A program made the position numbers and the translations under genes. Under the pieces are notes generated by a model. It was not told the origin of the DNA, did not search any database, and worked only from the letters and a program-made list of their open reading frames with translations. 64,000 nucleotides of DNA from Methanosphaerula palustris E1-9c (GTDB lineage: Archaea; Halobacteriota; Methanomicrobia; Methanomicrobiales; Methanospirillaceae): the NCBI RefSeq assembly GCF_000021965.1, contig NC_011832.1, positions 806,001-870,000 on the forward strand. Reading direction: 5' to 3'. Positions 16,588 to 25,405 of the stretch are shown here, in pieces; within the stretch, counting starts at the first letter, position 1, and every line of letters starts with the position of its first letter.

Positions 16588-17622
16588 ATGGCCTCTCATA
16601 TCCCTTCTCCCTGCTACCTGTCGACCGGGATCGGTGCGTTGCCGCATATGAACCCGGAGACGGCATGCAGGGATGTGCTGGCGGCGTTCCCCGAGGTGCC
16701 CTATATACCGGTGCTTCCGAACCGGGGGCTGCTCGAAGGGATCGTCTTCAACGACTCCGGGCCGCTGCCCGGCCGGGTGATCACCGAGGAGAGGCTCTTC
16801 ATCGACACCGTGGGCGATCACTCCGCCGCGATGGAGCAGATCTATATGGACTTCGTCGAGGGGAATGTGGCACCGTATTCGGCCGGTGAGGAGTACGTCT
16901 CGGCTCTATATGCGATGAAGCAGCACCCGCTCGACGGAACGACCATGGTGAAGTGCCAGGTGACCGGCCCGGTCACGTTCGGCATGCAGGTGGTGGACGA
17001 GCAGAAGCGGCCGATCCTCTACGACGAGACCTATGCCGACCTGCTCGGCAAGATGCTCGGCCTCCGTGCCCGGTGGTTCGAGCAGGAACTCCGGTCGATG
17101 GGTGCTCCGGCGACGCTGGTCGTGCTGAACGAGCCGTACCTCGCCTCGCTCGGCTCATCGGTGGTGCCGGTGGACGCCAGCACGGTGCAGGCGGAGTGGG
17201 AGGACATCGCCTCGATGCTCGACGGGGGGCTTGGGGTTCACTGCTGCTCGAACACCGACTGGAACTTTGTGATGGACCTGGACCCGGCAGTGCTCTCGCT
17301 GGATGCGTATGCCAACGCCCGGGAGTTCCTCCTCTACTCGGACCGGATGGTCCGGTACATGGAGGATGGCGGGGTCGTGGCCTGGGGGATCGTCCCGGCC
17401 GACCACCGGATCTTCGCGCAGGAGACGGTTCAGTCGCTGACCGAACGGTTCCTGGCGATCCGGATGACCTGCGCCGACCTGATGGATGTGGGGGTCTTCG
17501 ACCGGCAGTCGATGATCACGCCGAGCTGTGGGATCCGGTTCGCCGATGAGGCCGGCTCCCGGGAGATCATGCAGGCTGCAGCGACGATCGCACGGACGAT
17601 GCAGAACACGATGGATGAGTGA
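16588..17622 (+). CDS. Core-MetE-like zinc methyltransferase in the acs operon
   Basis: 344-residue single-barrel protein of the UROD/MetE superfamily, resembling the catalytic half of cobalamin-independent methionine synthase. It opens TGIGALPHMNPETACRDVL and has KCQVTGPVTFG, LVVLNEPYLASLG, a probable zinc ligand pair at His218/Cys220 (GVHCCSNTDW) and Cys314 (TPSCGIRFA). The Glu expected as the other ligand seems to be Asp (LSLDAY). Core-MetE proteins of some anaerobes, for example Dehalococcoides, use methylated corrinoid Fe-S protein to make methionine; the position after acsV suggests a similar link. It occupies the slot where bacterial operons often carry acsE. ATG 16588 is chosen because gggggt lies 7 bases ahead. 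The function is inferred. Confidence 0.75.
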   Translation: MASHIPSPCYLSTGIGALPHMNPETACRDVLAAFPEVPYIPVLPNRGLLEGIVFNDSGPLPGRVITEERLFIDTVGDHSAAMEQIYMDFVEGNVAPYSAGEEYVSALYAMKQHPLDGTTMVKCQVTGPVTFGMQVVDEQKRPILYDETYADLLGKMLGLRARWFEQELRSMGAPATLVVLNEPYLASLGSSVVPVDASTVQAEWEDIASMLDGGLGVHCCSNTDWNFVMDLDPAVLSLDAYANAREFLLYSDRMVRYMEDGGVVAWGIVPADHRIFAQETVQSLTERFLAIRMTCADLMDVGVFDRQSMITPSCGIRFADEAGSREIMQAAATIARTMQNTMDE

Positions 17623-17625
17623 ACG

Positions 17626-18450
17626 ATGGCTGAGATGACAGTACCCAACAGAACAATCACTACGGAACAGAAAACAGAGACCAGTACGAAGGCCAGACCA
17701 TTCATGATCGCCCTCTCGGGCAAGGGGGGGACCGGCAAGACGACGGTCTCCTCGCTCCTCGTCGACAGCCTGATCCGGGCCGGTGAACGGCCGCTGCTGG
17801 CCGTCGATGCCGATCCGAACGCGAACCTGCACGAGGCGCTCGGGCTGACCGTCACTGAGACGCTCGGTTCGATGCGGGAGGAGGCCTTTTCAAAGGCGAT
17901 CCCTGCCGGGATGTCCCGGCACCAGTATGTTCGGTTCCGGTTCAGACAGGTGCTGGTCGAAGGGAAGGGTGTCGACCTGCTGGCGATGGGCAGGCCGGAA
18001 GGGTCTGGGTGTTACTGTTTCAGCAACGATCTTCTCACCGAATCGATCGAGTCCCTGCAGCAGGACTACCGGTTCATGCTGATGGACACCGAGGCCGGCA
18101 TGGAGCACATCAGCCGGGGTACGCTCGGCAGCCCGGATGTGCTGCTGATCGTATCCGACCCCGGCGCCCGCGGGATGCGGACCGCCACCCGGATTCGGGA
18201 GATTGCGCTCTCGCTCGGTCTGCCGGCCGACCGGATGTACCTGGTGCAGAACAGGGTCAAGGCTGGAGTTCCCTGCACTGACGACGGGCCGGTTCCTCTG
18301 ATCGCCTGTGTCCCAGAGGATCCTGCGATCGAGGCCGCCGATCTGGCCGGGGTTCCGCTGGTCACGATCCCCGACGGATCGCCGGCACGGGTGGCTGTCG
18401 CTGCGCTGGCCGAACGATTGCGCGAGATGGCGGCCGGCCGACGGGCGTGA
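17626..18450 (+). CDS. cooC: CooC/AcsF-type nickel-insertion ATPase
   Basis: 274-residue MinD/SIMIBI-class ATPase that matures the Ni-containing clusters of CODH/ACS. A deviant Walker A is visible (ALSGKGGTGKTTVSSLL), with VDADPNANL (switch I), the Cys-x-Cys nickel motif in EGSGCYCFSN, and MDTEAGMEHISRGT (Walker B/switch II). The N-terminal 25 residues ahead of FMIALSGKGG are polar and not typical of the family, so the start may lie further in. It is three bases after the preceding gene and last of the acs operon. Confidence 0.92.
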   Translation: MAEMTVPNRTITTEQKTETSTKARPFMIALSGKGGTGKTTVSSLLVDSLIRAGERPLLAVDADPNANLHEALGLTVTETLGSMREEAFSKAIPAGMSRHQYVRFRFRQVLVEGKGVDLLAMGRPEGSGCYCFSNDLLTESIESLQQDYRFMLMDTEAGMEHISRGTLGSPDVLLIVSDPGARGMRTATRIREIALSLGLPADRMYLVQNRVKAGVPCTDDGPVPLIACVPEDPAIEAADLAGVPLVTIPDGSPARVAVAALAERLREMAAGRRA

Positions 18451-18477
18451 GTCCCCTGGGCTCAGCCCGGTCATTAC

Positions 18478-18486
18478 TTTTAATAG
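18478..18486 (+). promoter_or_regulatory. TATA-like box for tRNA-Thr
   Basis: The stretch ttttaatag lies about 28-36 bases ahead of the mature tRNA 5' end, the spacing expected for an archaeal tRNA promoter. It falls in the AT-rich gap right after the cooC stop. Confidence 0.4.
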
Positions 18487-18513
18487 GATAGAATGAGGAT
18501 ATTATGAGGTAGC

Positions 18514-18585
18514 GCCGTTGTGGCTTAGGGGTATAGCGGCTGATTCGTAATCAGCAGGTCGAGGGTTCAAATCCCTCCGACGGCT
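18514..18585 (+). tRNA. tRNA-Thr (anticodon CGU)
   Basis: A full cloverleaf folds: acceptor GCCGTTG with CGACGGC (one G-T pair), D-arm from ggcttaggggtatagc, anticodon stem GCTGA/TCAGC around the loop TTCGTAA (anticodon CGT), variable loop aggtc and T-arm GAGGG TTCAAAT CCCTC. The discriminator is T and no CCA is encoded. It decodes ACG. It lies at the left border of the AT-richer glycan island, a typical integration landmark, although no copy of its 3' end was found at the right border. Confidence 0.95.
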
Positions 18586-18597
18586 TCATTGATTGCA

Positions 18598-18604
18598 TTT
18601 TTTT
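18598..18604 (+). terminator. Oligo-T terminator after tRNA-Thr
   Basis: A run of seven T begins 13 bases after the tRNA 3' end, as expected for archaeal factor-independent termination. Confidence 0.5.
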
Positions 18605-19138
18605 CTCTATGATATCTTTCGCATGAACCTCGATCCTGAATAATTTCTAATTGTTAATTCTATCACTGATATGCATACCTGGGGGATTTTCCCTGCATTA
18701 ATACCTGTCAAAGAGATGAATCTCTATATGAGATCATTGGGGGCGAGTCGATCCTGTTTGACCAGAATCTCCTGATGGGGGAATGCGGCATCACCGGTCC
18801 TGGGTGGATATGGTCATCAGAATCAAAGGGGTCTCTCGGGTAGTTTGTAAGCGATTGATATGTTGAAAAATGGTAAAATTCGTTGGATCCCGTTAGATCT
18901 GTTTGTGTGGTTGGGGGCGCCTCTTGTCGCTCACTGTAGTGGATTTTGGGACTCTCTGTATCCTGAATTATTTGTGGTATATTACATAAAATACGCCGAA
19001 ATTGAGAATAAAATCTTGTTTTTTCAGTTTTATGGATGAATCCAATGATGCCCTATTTTAAATATGCGCAATGCATATTGTCATAATGAACTGCATTGCA
19101 TATTTGCTGCGCACGGCAGTTCTTGGAGCGTATCGAAT
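18605..19138. other. Non-coding gap upstream of the first beta-helix gene
   Basis: No gene was recognised in these 534 bases. The base composition drops from GC-rich to AT-rich here and stays low or mixed for most of the next 43 kb. The last 100 bases (around 18970-19060) contain several TATA-like runs that could promote the beta-helix gene at 19139. Confidence 0.5.
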
Positions 19139-21889
19139 ATGATAAAGCATCGCATCATAATCGCACTGATTGCTGCAGTCCTTCTCATTGGATTGACAGG
19201 AGCAGCCAGTGCAACAAGCGTTGACATTGCTGCAATCAATAGTCAGGAAAGGAATTCCGCACAGTACTTCTGTGATGGATCGAATGATCAGATTGAGATT
19301 CAGGCGGCTATCAATGCCGTATCTTCAAACGGTGGTGGGGATGTTCTTCTCCGTGACGGTACCTTCTCTATTTTGGGGGATATCACACTTCCCAATGGTG
19401 TGAATCTTATCGGCAGGGGTGCAGGCACAACAACTCTCAAGTTTATCAGTGAGGGTTCGGTTCAGGTCAATGGAAATAATTCCGTCCGGAACCTTCAGTT
19501 AACAGGGCCGACTGGGTTCTTCATAACCGGCAGTCATGTCACGTTCAACACCGTGACTGTCAGAGACTATTCCCTAAAGAGAGGTGCATTCTATATTTAT
19601 GCGAATGACCAGGCTCTGAGTGACTTCGCCTTCACCACCTGTCGTGCATCCGATGGTTCGTCGAGTGGATTTATCAATGCCGGCCAGGGATCATCGAGCA
19701 GTATATCTGGGGTTACCTACACTGATTGCAGTGTGATCAATGCGGGCCGGATGTCTCAGTTCGATCCGTGGGTAAGTGGTTTTGACCTCGCTGAGCTGAC
19801 CACAATCAGCAATGTTCTGGTTCAGAACTGTAAGGCAAATGGTTGCTGGGAATCCGGGTTCTACCTGGCAGATGGTGTGACTGCGAACAATGTAATTATC
19901 AGAGACTCCTCCAGCGTTGACAACGGACAGAAGAAGACCCGTGATATCCCCGCTTCAGGTGCAGGGTTCTTTGGTGGCAGTTCGACCATGCAGTTCATCA
20001 ACTGTGTCTCGCAGGGCAACCAGAACGGGTTCACCCTTAAGACTGGAACAACCATTATCGGATGTAAGGACACTGGATCAAAGAATGGATTTGTAACGAC
20101 AGAAAATTCAGAGATATTGATGGCCGATTGCTGGTCTGATAAGGCTCAGCAGTGGGCGCTTCAGGCGCTCAGTTCCCATGATGTGACCGCTACGAACTTT
20201 AAGGTCACCAACCCGAGTTCCAACCCGGCCCCGGCAATTCTGGCGGGAAATACTGAATATCCATCCTATAATATGAATATTCAGATTGCTGGAAGTCCGG
20301 TATCAACAGCAGTTCCAACCACTGTGTCAACTCCAGTACCGACTGCAATTCCAACCACTGTGTCAACTCCAATACCGACTGCAATTCCAACCACTGTGTC
20401 GACTCCAATACCGACTGCAATTCCAACCACTGTGTCGACTCCAATACCGACTGCAATCCCAACCACTGTGTCGACTCCAATACCGACTGCAATCCCAACC
20501 ACTGTGTCGACTCCAATACCGACTGCAATCCCAACCACTGTGTCGACTCCAATACCGACTGCAATTCCAACCACTGTGTCGACTCCAATACCGACTGCAA
20601 TCCCAACCACTGTGTCGACTCCAATACCAACTGCAATCCCAACCACGGTGGCCACGATCGGACCTGTCACCAATGGTGTTGAAGCAGCAGCGTATGCGAA
20701 TGCCGCATACACTCAGGGGAATACTCGCCTCGCCCAGATGCAGCAGGCCTATCGGGCATGGGTTGTTCCCTCTCGACCGGACCTCGTTAAGATTGCCACG
20801 AATGTCAGGTCATCGGGGCTGAAAGGCGATGGTGTCACCGACGATACTGCTGCCCTCCAGTCGCTCCTCACCAACCTCCCATCCGGGTCGACGATCTACT
20901 TCCCTCCCGGTCATTACCGGATCGATGGACCCATCAGCATCAACAAACCCTTCACCCTGTTCGGTGAATCGGGAACCGTGTTCGACTGTGAAAAAGCGAC
21001 ACAGTATGTCTTCACCCTGAATGCCAAAGGCACGTCCGCATCGCCGATGACGGGCATGACCATCACCGGAATCGTCTTTGAAGGTCCCGGGATTGAGACA
21101 GACCCGGCGATGATTGATGCATATTATCTCCAGAACTTCCATGTATCCTATGTAAAGTTTCATAATATCGGATATGCTGCAATCCGCGTGAACACCTGCA
21201 CTGATGTGACGATTGAAAAGTCGATCTTCGATAACGTCTTCCAGTCTGGACTGGGATATGGGGTCAGCATCACCGACCGCAGCGATCGAATATACATCCA
21301 TGACAACTTCTTTGTCACCAAGGGAAGGCACAGTGTCACAACCGGAACCAGCCAAACCGACCTGCCGGTGGCAGATTATGTCCAGAGCGTCACGGTTGAG
21401 AACAATTACTTCGAAAATACGACAGAAGGAGCAATCGACGCCCATAAACCGACCACCGGTCCCTATGTCATAAAGGGTAATGTCATGAACAACTGTGTCA
21501 AAGGGGTAGAACTCGGCAGTGGTACGGCACAGATCAGCGACAATGTGATCGTAAACTGCAAAGGTGGTGTTGTATTAACAAACGTATACGCCGACCCAAA
21601 TAATCTGCCAGCCAAAGTTGATCAGATTGTTGACAATACCATGATCAATATCCTCTATGAGGCCATAGATGTCGACCGGACCAATATCCTGATTCAGGGA
21701 AATGTTGCGAAAGGCACGGGTAACGGCGGGACTGGGATCTACCTCGAACCCTATGTCCCGAACGTCTGCAATATCAACGGGAATGTAATAGAAAGTTATG
21801 CTCGTGGATTTCAGGCAAGTGCGCCCAGCTCAACAATTTCACTGGTGAACAACTTCCTCAAGAGCAGTGGAAGTTATCAGACCTTCTAA
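19139..21889 (+). CDS. Secreted two-domain beta-helix protein (paralog 1)
   Basis: 916-residue exported protein. A signal peptide (MIKHRIIIALIAAVLLIGLT, then GAASA) selects ATG 19139 over an upstream in-frame start. Residues about 27-380 form one parallel beta-helix (AQYFCDGSNDQIEIQAAINA, then DVLLRDGTFSI and short repeated strands). A Thr/Pro linker of nine 12-residue repeats follows. The C-terminal 400 residues form a pectate-lyase-like beta-helix starting at RSSGLKGDGVTDDTAALQSL with IYFPPGHYRI. This last part is shared with the genes at 22677, 41313 (reverse) and 52000. Such folds bind or cleave polysaccharides; no catalytic residues can be assigned. No C-terminal membrane anchor is visible. 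It is inferred to be cell-surface or matrix bound. Confidence 0.88.
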   Translation: MIKHRIIIALIAAVLLIGLTGAASATSVDIAAINSQERNSAQYFCDGSNDQIEIQAAINAVSSNGGGDVLLRDGTFSILGDITLPNGVNLIGRGAGTTTLKFISEGSVQVNGNNSVRNLQLTGPTGFFITGSHVTFNTVTVRDYSLKRGAFYIYANDQALSDFAFTTCRASDGSSSGFINAGQGSSSSISGVTYTDCSVINAGRMSQFDPWVSGFDLAELTTISNVLVQNCKANGCWESGFYLADGVTANNVIIRDSSSVDNGQKKTRDIPASGAGFFGGSSTMQFINCVSQGNQNGFTLKTGTTIIGCKDTGSKNGFVTTENSEILMADCWSDKAQQWALQALSSHDVTATNFKVTNPSSNPAPAILAGNTEYPSYNMNIQIAGSPVSTAVPTTVSTPVPTAIPTTVSTPIPTAIPTTVSTPIPTAIPTTVSTPIPTAIPTTVSTPIPTAIPTTVSTPIPTAIPTTVSTPIPTAIPTTVSTPIPTAIPTTVSTPIPTAIPTTVATIGPVTNGVEAAAYANAAYTQGNTRLAQMQQAYRAWVVPSRPDLVKIATNVRSSGLKGDGVTDDTAALQSLLTNLPSGSTIYFPPGHYRIDGPISINKPFTLFGESGTVFDCEKATQYVFTLNAKGTSASPMTGMTITGIVFEGPGIETDPAMIDAYYLQNFHVSYVKFHNIGYAAIRVNTCTDVTIEKSIFDNVFQSGLGYGVSITDRSDRIYIHDNFFVTKGRHSVTTGTSQTDLPVADYVQSVTVENNYFENTTEGAIDAHKPTTGPYVIKGNVMNNCVKGVELGSGTAQISDNVIVNCKGGVVLTNVYADPNNLPAKVDQIVDNTMINILYEAIDVDRTNILIQGNVAKGTGNGGTGIYLEPYVPNVCNINGNVIESYARGFQASAPSSTISLVNNFLKSSGSYQTF
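20318..20641 (+). repeat. Nine in-frame 36-bp tandem repeats encoding a Thr/Pro linker
   Basis: The unit encodes TTVSTPIPTAIP, and copies differ only at a few positions (tca/tcg, att/atc, one Val for Ile, one Asn-type wobble change). A tenth, diverged partial unit follows at 20642. The repeat joins the two beta-helix domains as a proline-rich stalk. The near-identity of the copies suggests recent expansion, so the number may vary between strains. The reverse strand is also open because the unit is a multiple of three; that is a by-product. Confidence 0.95.
20681..21889 (+). repeat. 1.2-kb beta-helix homology block, copy 1
   Basis: First of four long near-identical blocks, from the EAAAYAN segment to the 3' end of the gene. 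The others are at about 22866-24071 (direct), 41313-42545 (inverted) and 52165-53355 (direct). Many stretches, such as that encoding YAAIRVNTCTDVTIE, agree base for base or nearly so. Confidence 0.85.
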
Positions 21890-21918
21890 TTCTTTTGGCA
21901 GGTTCTTCAGAATCGATC

Positions 21919-21927
21919 CTTTTTTTC
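21919..21927 (+). terminator. T-rich terminator after beta-helix gene 1
   Basis: A run of seven T flanked by C lies about 30 bases after the stop codon. Confidence 0.4.
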
Positions 21928-22676
21928 TATAAGTCTCTGATCACAGACCTCCCTGATGCAGGGGATCTGGTGTATTGTTCCTTTTTTACAGGGTCGACTG
22001 TCTATGTCTCCAGAAGTTCAAATCAATTGTGCACGCATAGTTCTCATTTGCTCTGATTGACGAGTATCTGATGACAATTGTACGCTAATGGAACTGGTTC
22101 GTTTTCTTCATCGGAGATGAGTTCTGGCAGAGTGTCATGGTAGAGGCATCTCCTCTGTGGGGACCAGAACTCTATCTTGGGAATGCATCTCTCTTGTGGA
22201 GATTGTCGACGGAGTTTCCGCTGATTCTGGCGTGGTGTGGAATTGACGTGCTTGGTGCGCGAACTGAGTATTAATAATCTCGATAGGATCCATCACTATC
22301 CATTCATGATAAACGGGGCCTATTTGCGTTCTTCTGGATTTCCACGTTTTGGATGCATTATGAGTCCCTGAGTCGTCCAGGTTATCTCTGTTGTTCATCT
22401 TCTTTAAGGAAAGGTTCTATTCGTAAAAGTTGGGATGAAAGGGATAAGGTTATAGATCTTATATTCCTATTGTGTCTTATTATATCTTTTTGGATCTTTT
22501 TATATCATTGTAGTGTTTAACCTAATATATCTGACAGGTCTCTCAGAATGACTCAGATCCTCTAAGGCACGTGTTGTTCTGCCTCTTTGGGCTCTATAAC
22601 ATCGTGGCCCCGTGGCCCTCCTCATGAGTTGTGAAGGCATTGAACTGACCTCAATGATTATTGGACGATGATTCTG
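21928..22676. other. Long AT-rich gap between beta-helix genes 1 and 2
   Basis: About 750 bases without a convincing gene. A leftward open frame at 22135-22398 (87 codons) has no recognisable feature or ribosome site and is not called. TATA-like runs (for example ttttatatca near 22497) lie within 200 bases of gene 2. The last 35 bases resemble the leader of paralog 4 (ctcaatga ... ttctgatg). Confidence 0.45.
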
Positions 22677-24071
22677 ATGAATGAATATACGGGTTCTCTG
22701 GTAATTATGACTGCAGTATTCATTCTGCTTGTTACAGGTTCTTCGGCTGCTTCAGTATCTATTGAGAAGGATCAGGAGGTACTGTCTGGCCAGTCTGTGA
22801 TTGTCAGTATACCGACAACCTTGCCAACCGTGCCGCTCACATTTGGACCGGTAGATGATGCTGTTGAGGCAGCAGCGTATGCGAATACCGCGTATACTCA
22901 GGGGAATGCCCGCCTTGCCCTGATGGAGCAGGCCTATCGGGCATGGGCCGTTCCGTCCCGACCTGATCTCGTTGAGATTGCCACGAATGTCAGGTCATCA
23001 GGGCTGAAGGGGGATGGTGTCACCGACGATACCGCTGCCCTTCAATCGCTCCTCACCAGTCTTCCATCCGGGTCGACGATCTACTTTCCTCCTGGCCATT
23101 ACCGGATCGATGGGCCTGTCAATATCGATAAACCCTTCACGCTGTTTGGGGAGTCGGGAACCGTATTCGACTGTGAAAGAGCGACACACTATGTCTTCAC
23201 CCTGAATGCCAGGGGCTCGTCCACGTCGACGATGACGGGTATGACCATCACCGGGATCGTCATCGAAGGCCCCGGGATTGAAACCAACCCGGCGATGATT
23301 GACGCCTATTATCTCCAGAACTTCCATGTATCCTACGTAAAGTTTCATAATATCGGGTATGCTGCAATCCGCGTGAACACCTGCACTGATGTCACGATTG
23401 AAAAGTCGATCTTCGATAACGTCTTCCAGTCCGGACTGGGATATGGGATCAGCATCACCGACCGCAGCGATCGGGTATACATCCATGACAACTTCTTTGT
23501 CACCAAAGGAAGGCATTGTGTCACAACCGGAACCAGTCAAACGAACCTGCCGGTGGCAGAATATGTCCAGAGCGTCACGGTCGAGAACAATTATTTCGAG
23601 AACACGACAGAAGGAGCAATCGATGCTCACCTCCAAACGACTGGTCCCTATATCATCCGAGGAAATATCATGAGAAACTGTGTCAGGGGAGTTGATCTTG
23701 GGAGCGGACTAGCGAAGATCACTGATAATGTGATGATCAACTGTAAAAGTGGAGTTGTTTTAACAAATAAAAACGTAGACCCGGATAATCTGGGGTCGAA
23801 AGTTGACAATATTATTGACAATACGATGATCGATATCCTCTACGAAGCCATAGATGTGGACCGGACCAATATCCTGATTCAGGGGAATGTTGCGAAAGGC
23901 ACGGGGAGCGGGACAGGAATATACCTTGAGCCCTATGTCCCACAGACCTGCTCTATCATTGGAAATATAATGGAAGATTATACTCGTGGATTCCATGCAA
24001 GTCTGCCAGGTTCGACGATCTCACAGGAGAATAATTTCCTAAAATCTGGAGAAAAATACTATAGTCTCTAA
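22677..24071 (+). CDS. Secreted beta-helix protein (paralog 2)
   Basis: About 464 residues: a signal peptide or anchor (MNEYTGSLVIMTAVFILLVT, GSSAAS), a short variable region, then the pectate-lyase-like beta-helix (RSSGLKGDGVTDDTAALQSL, IYFPPGHYRIDGP, TGIVIEGPGIETNPAMID). It lacks the extra N-terminal domain and the repeat stalk of paralog 1 but is nearly identical to it over 400 residues. ATG 22677 is chosen by comparison with paralogs 3 and 4; ATG 22668 is also in frame. It ends with NNFLKSGEKYYSL and has no C-terminal anchor. Function is unknown; polysaccharide binding or cleavage at the cell surface is the likely role. Confidence 0.85.
   Translation: MNEYTGSLVIMTAVFILLVTGSSAASVSIEKDQEVLSGQSVIVSIPTTLPTVPLTFGPVDDAVEAAAYANTAYTQGNARLALMEQAYRAWAVPSRPDLVEIATNVRSSGLKGDGVTDDTAALQSLLTSLPSGSTIYFPPGHYRIDGPVNIDKPFTLFGESGTVFDCERATHYVFTLNARGSSTSTMTGMTITGIVIEGPGIETNPAMIDAYYLQNFHVSYVKFHNIGYAAIRVNTCTDVTIEKSIFDNVFQSGLGYGISITDRSDRVYIHDNFFVTKGRHCVTTGTSQTNLPVAEYVQSVTVENNYFENTTEGAIDAHLQTTGPYIIRGNIMRNCVRGVDLGSGLAKITDNVMINCKSGVVLTNKNVDPDNLGSKVDNIIDNTMIDILYEAIDVDRTNILIQGNVAKGTGSGTGIYLEPYVPQTCSIIGNIMEDYTRGFHASLPGSTISQENNFLKSGEKYYSL
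22866..24071 (+). repeat. 1.2-kb beta-helix homology block, copy 2
   Basis: Direct repeat of copy 1, beginning at the segment encoding EAAAYANTAYTQGN. Together the two direct copies could recombine and delete about 2.2 kb. Confidence 0.85.
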
Positions 24072-24365
24072 TTTTTCCAGATGGTGTTATGATCGGGTAG
24101 TCCTGGCATTGCCCTATTGATCCGCTCAATGAGACCTTTGAGAGGCTGTATCGTATTTATGGTACCATCTATGTGTTCTGATTGAACAGCACGGCACATC
24201 TCCATCCCTGTCTTGGATGAGGTACGATGTATGATAATGGATAACGAACAAGGTGGAGGGGTCCAGTCTTGTTTTGTTCAGCTCATGAATCTGATACAAT
24301 TCAGGCATGAAACGTGATCGATCTGTTTCTTGAAACAATTCCACCAGATCTCTCCCCGCCTTCAT

Positions 24366-25220
24366 TCAACCTGGATACCTGTGGCAAATTTCATTGGGTG
24401 TGGAGAATACAGCCCCTAATTTGAGAGCATTTTGAATGAAGTGGTCCAATGATGCTATATATGCAGGCGATAACCTTCCAGGATGAGCTTGAAGGGTCAT
24501 GACCCCTCCTCCTCTCTGTTTAAGTTCAATCAAACATTCTGTCCAGATTTCCCCAATTTTTAATGCTTCATTTGGAGAGAACCTGGGTCCCTGGGAATCA
24601 ACGATGAGAGAATAGTCCGTAATTCCCTGCGTTGGAAACTCCAGCACTTTCGGAGTGATGTAGAAGGGGAAAGGTAGAGATTTATTGTATCCATTATAGA
24701 CTGATCCGATGATCTTCAAAAAAGGTCTTGCAATCGGATAAGATTTTGTGTATATATATCTTTTTTCATAGAACGGAATGCGTTTAAACACTATCTCAAA
24801 TCTTTTCTTGCTACAGTCATATTTTAACCCGGCTTTTTCAACTGCAAGGTAGGTATTTTGATTATGGCAATGCAATGGAGATCGGAAGCCTTCAATATTC
24901 AGGTCGAAATCGTGATAAAATGACTTAATCATGGTCTTCAGTCGCTCGATCTGGATGGATAGAGATTGATGAAAACCTATGTGAACATCTCCATGTCCTC
25001 CAATCACATGGTGCTGTTTGATAATATATTCTATGCGTTCTGGATACTCTTCTGCACCTTTAGAGGTAATGAATAACTCTGCTCGAATGTTATTTTTATG
25101 TAATATCGAAAAGTATCGCGCCAAACATTCAATGGTTTCTGAACAGAAATCATCAATATCACCAGTAATACAAACAATCAACTCACCATGTTCAGGCGTA
25201 TCCCTCTTTTTTTCTAACAT
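24366..25220 (-). CDS. Polysaccharide deacetylase (NodB-like, CE4)
   Basis: 284 residues with the layout of carbohydrate esterase family 4: catalytic-base motif VCITGDIDDF, the metal-ligand region GGHGDVHIGFH, the GFRSPLHCHNQ (Arg-Ser-Pro) motif, and a late LQAHPGRLS that can supply the catalytic His. It has no signal peptide, so it acts in the cytoplasm, probably on a lipid-linked or nucleotide-linked sugar. The ATG follows gaggt closely. It is the third gene of a leftward group with the aminotransferase and acetyltransferase, 185 bases downstream of them. Confidence 0.82.
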   Translation of the reverse strand: MLEKKRDTPEHGELIVCITGDIDDFCSETIECLARYFSILHKNNIRAELFITSKGAEEYPERIEYIIKQHHVIGGHGDVHIGFHQSLSIQIERLKTMIKSFYHDFDLNIEGFRSPLHCHNQNTYLAVEKAGLKYDCSKKRFEIVFKRIPFYEKRYIYTKSYPIARPFLKIIGSVYNGYNKSLPFPFYITPKVLEFPTQGITDYSLIVDSQGPRFSPNEALKIGEIWTECLIELKQRGGGVMTLQAHPGRLSPAYIASLDHFIQNALKLGAVFSTPNEICHRYPG

Positions 25221-25405
25221 ATATACCTCAAAACCAATATCTAATCACCGATCTTTAGCGTAAAATACCTGCTCCGATCGTTTTCGACGTTTTTTGCGAT
25301 TATATCTCCTTTGACCGGTTGACCCCTGGCGAACTATCCTGTTCGAGTTTTGAACTATGGGGCTGTTCCCTTCTCATGGTACTACCTCGGTGACGCGACA
25401 TTCAT

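Noticed and set aside
20205-20712. Leftward open frames across the 36-bp repeat
   Set aside because: They exist only because a 36-base repeat is open in several frames; they have no start signals and mirror the real gene.
22135-22398. Leftward 87-codon frame in the gap between beta-helix genes 1 and 2
   Set aside because: No ribosome site, no recognisable domain, low-complexity composition; not better than chance.
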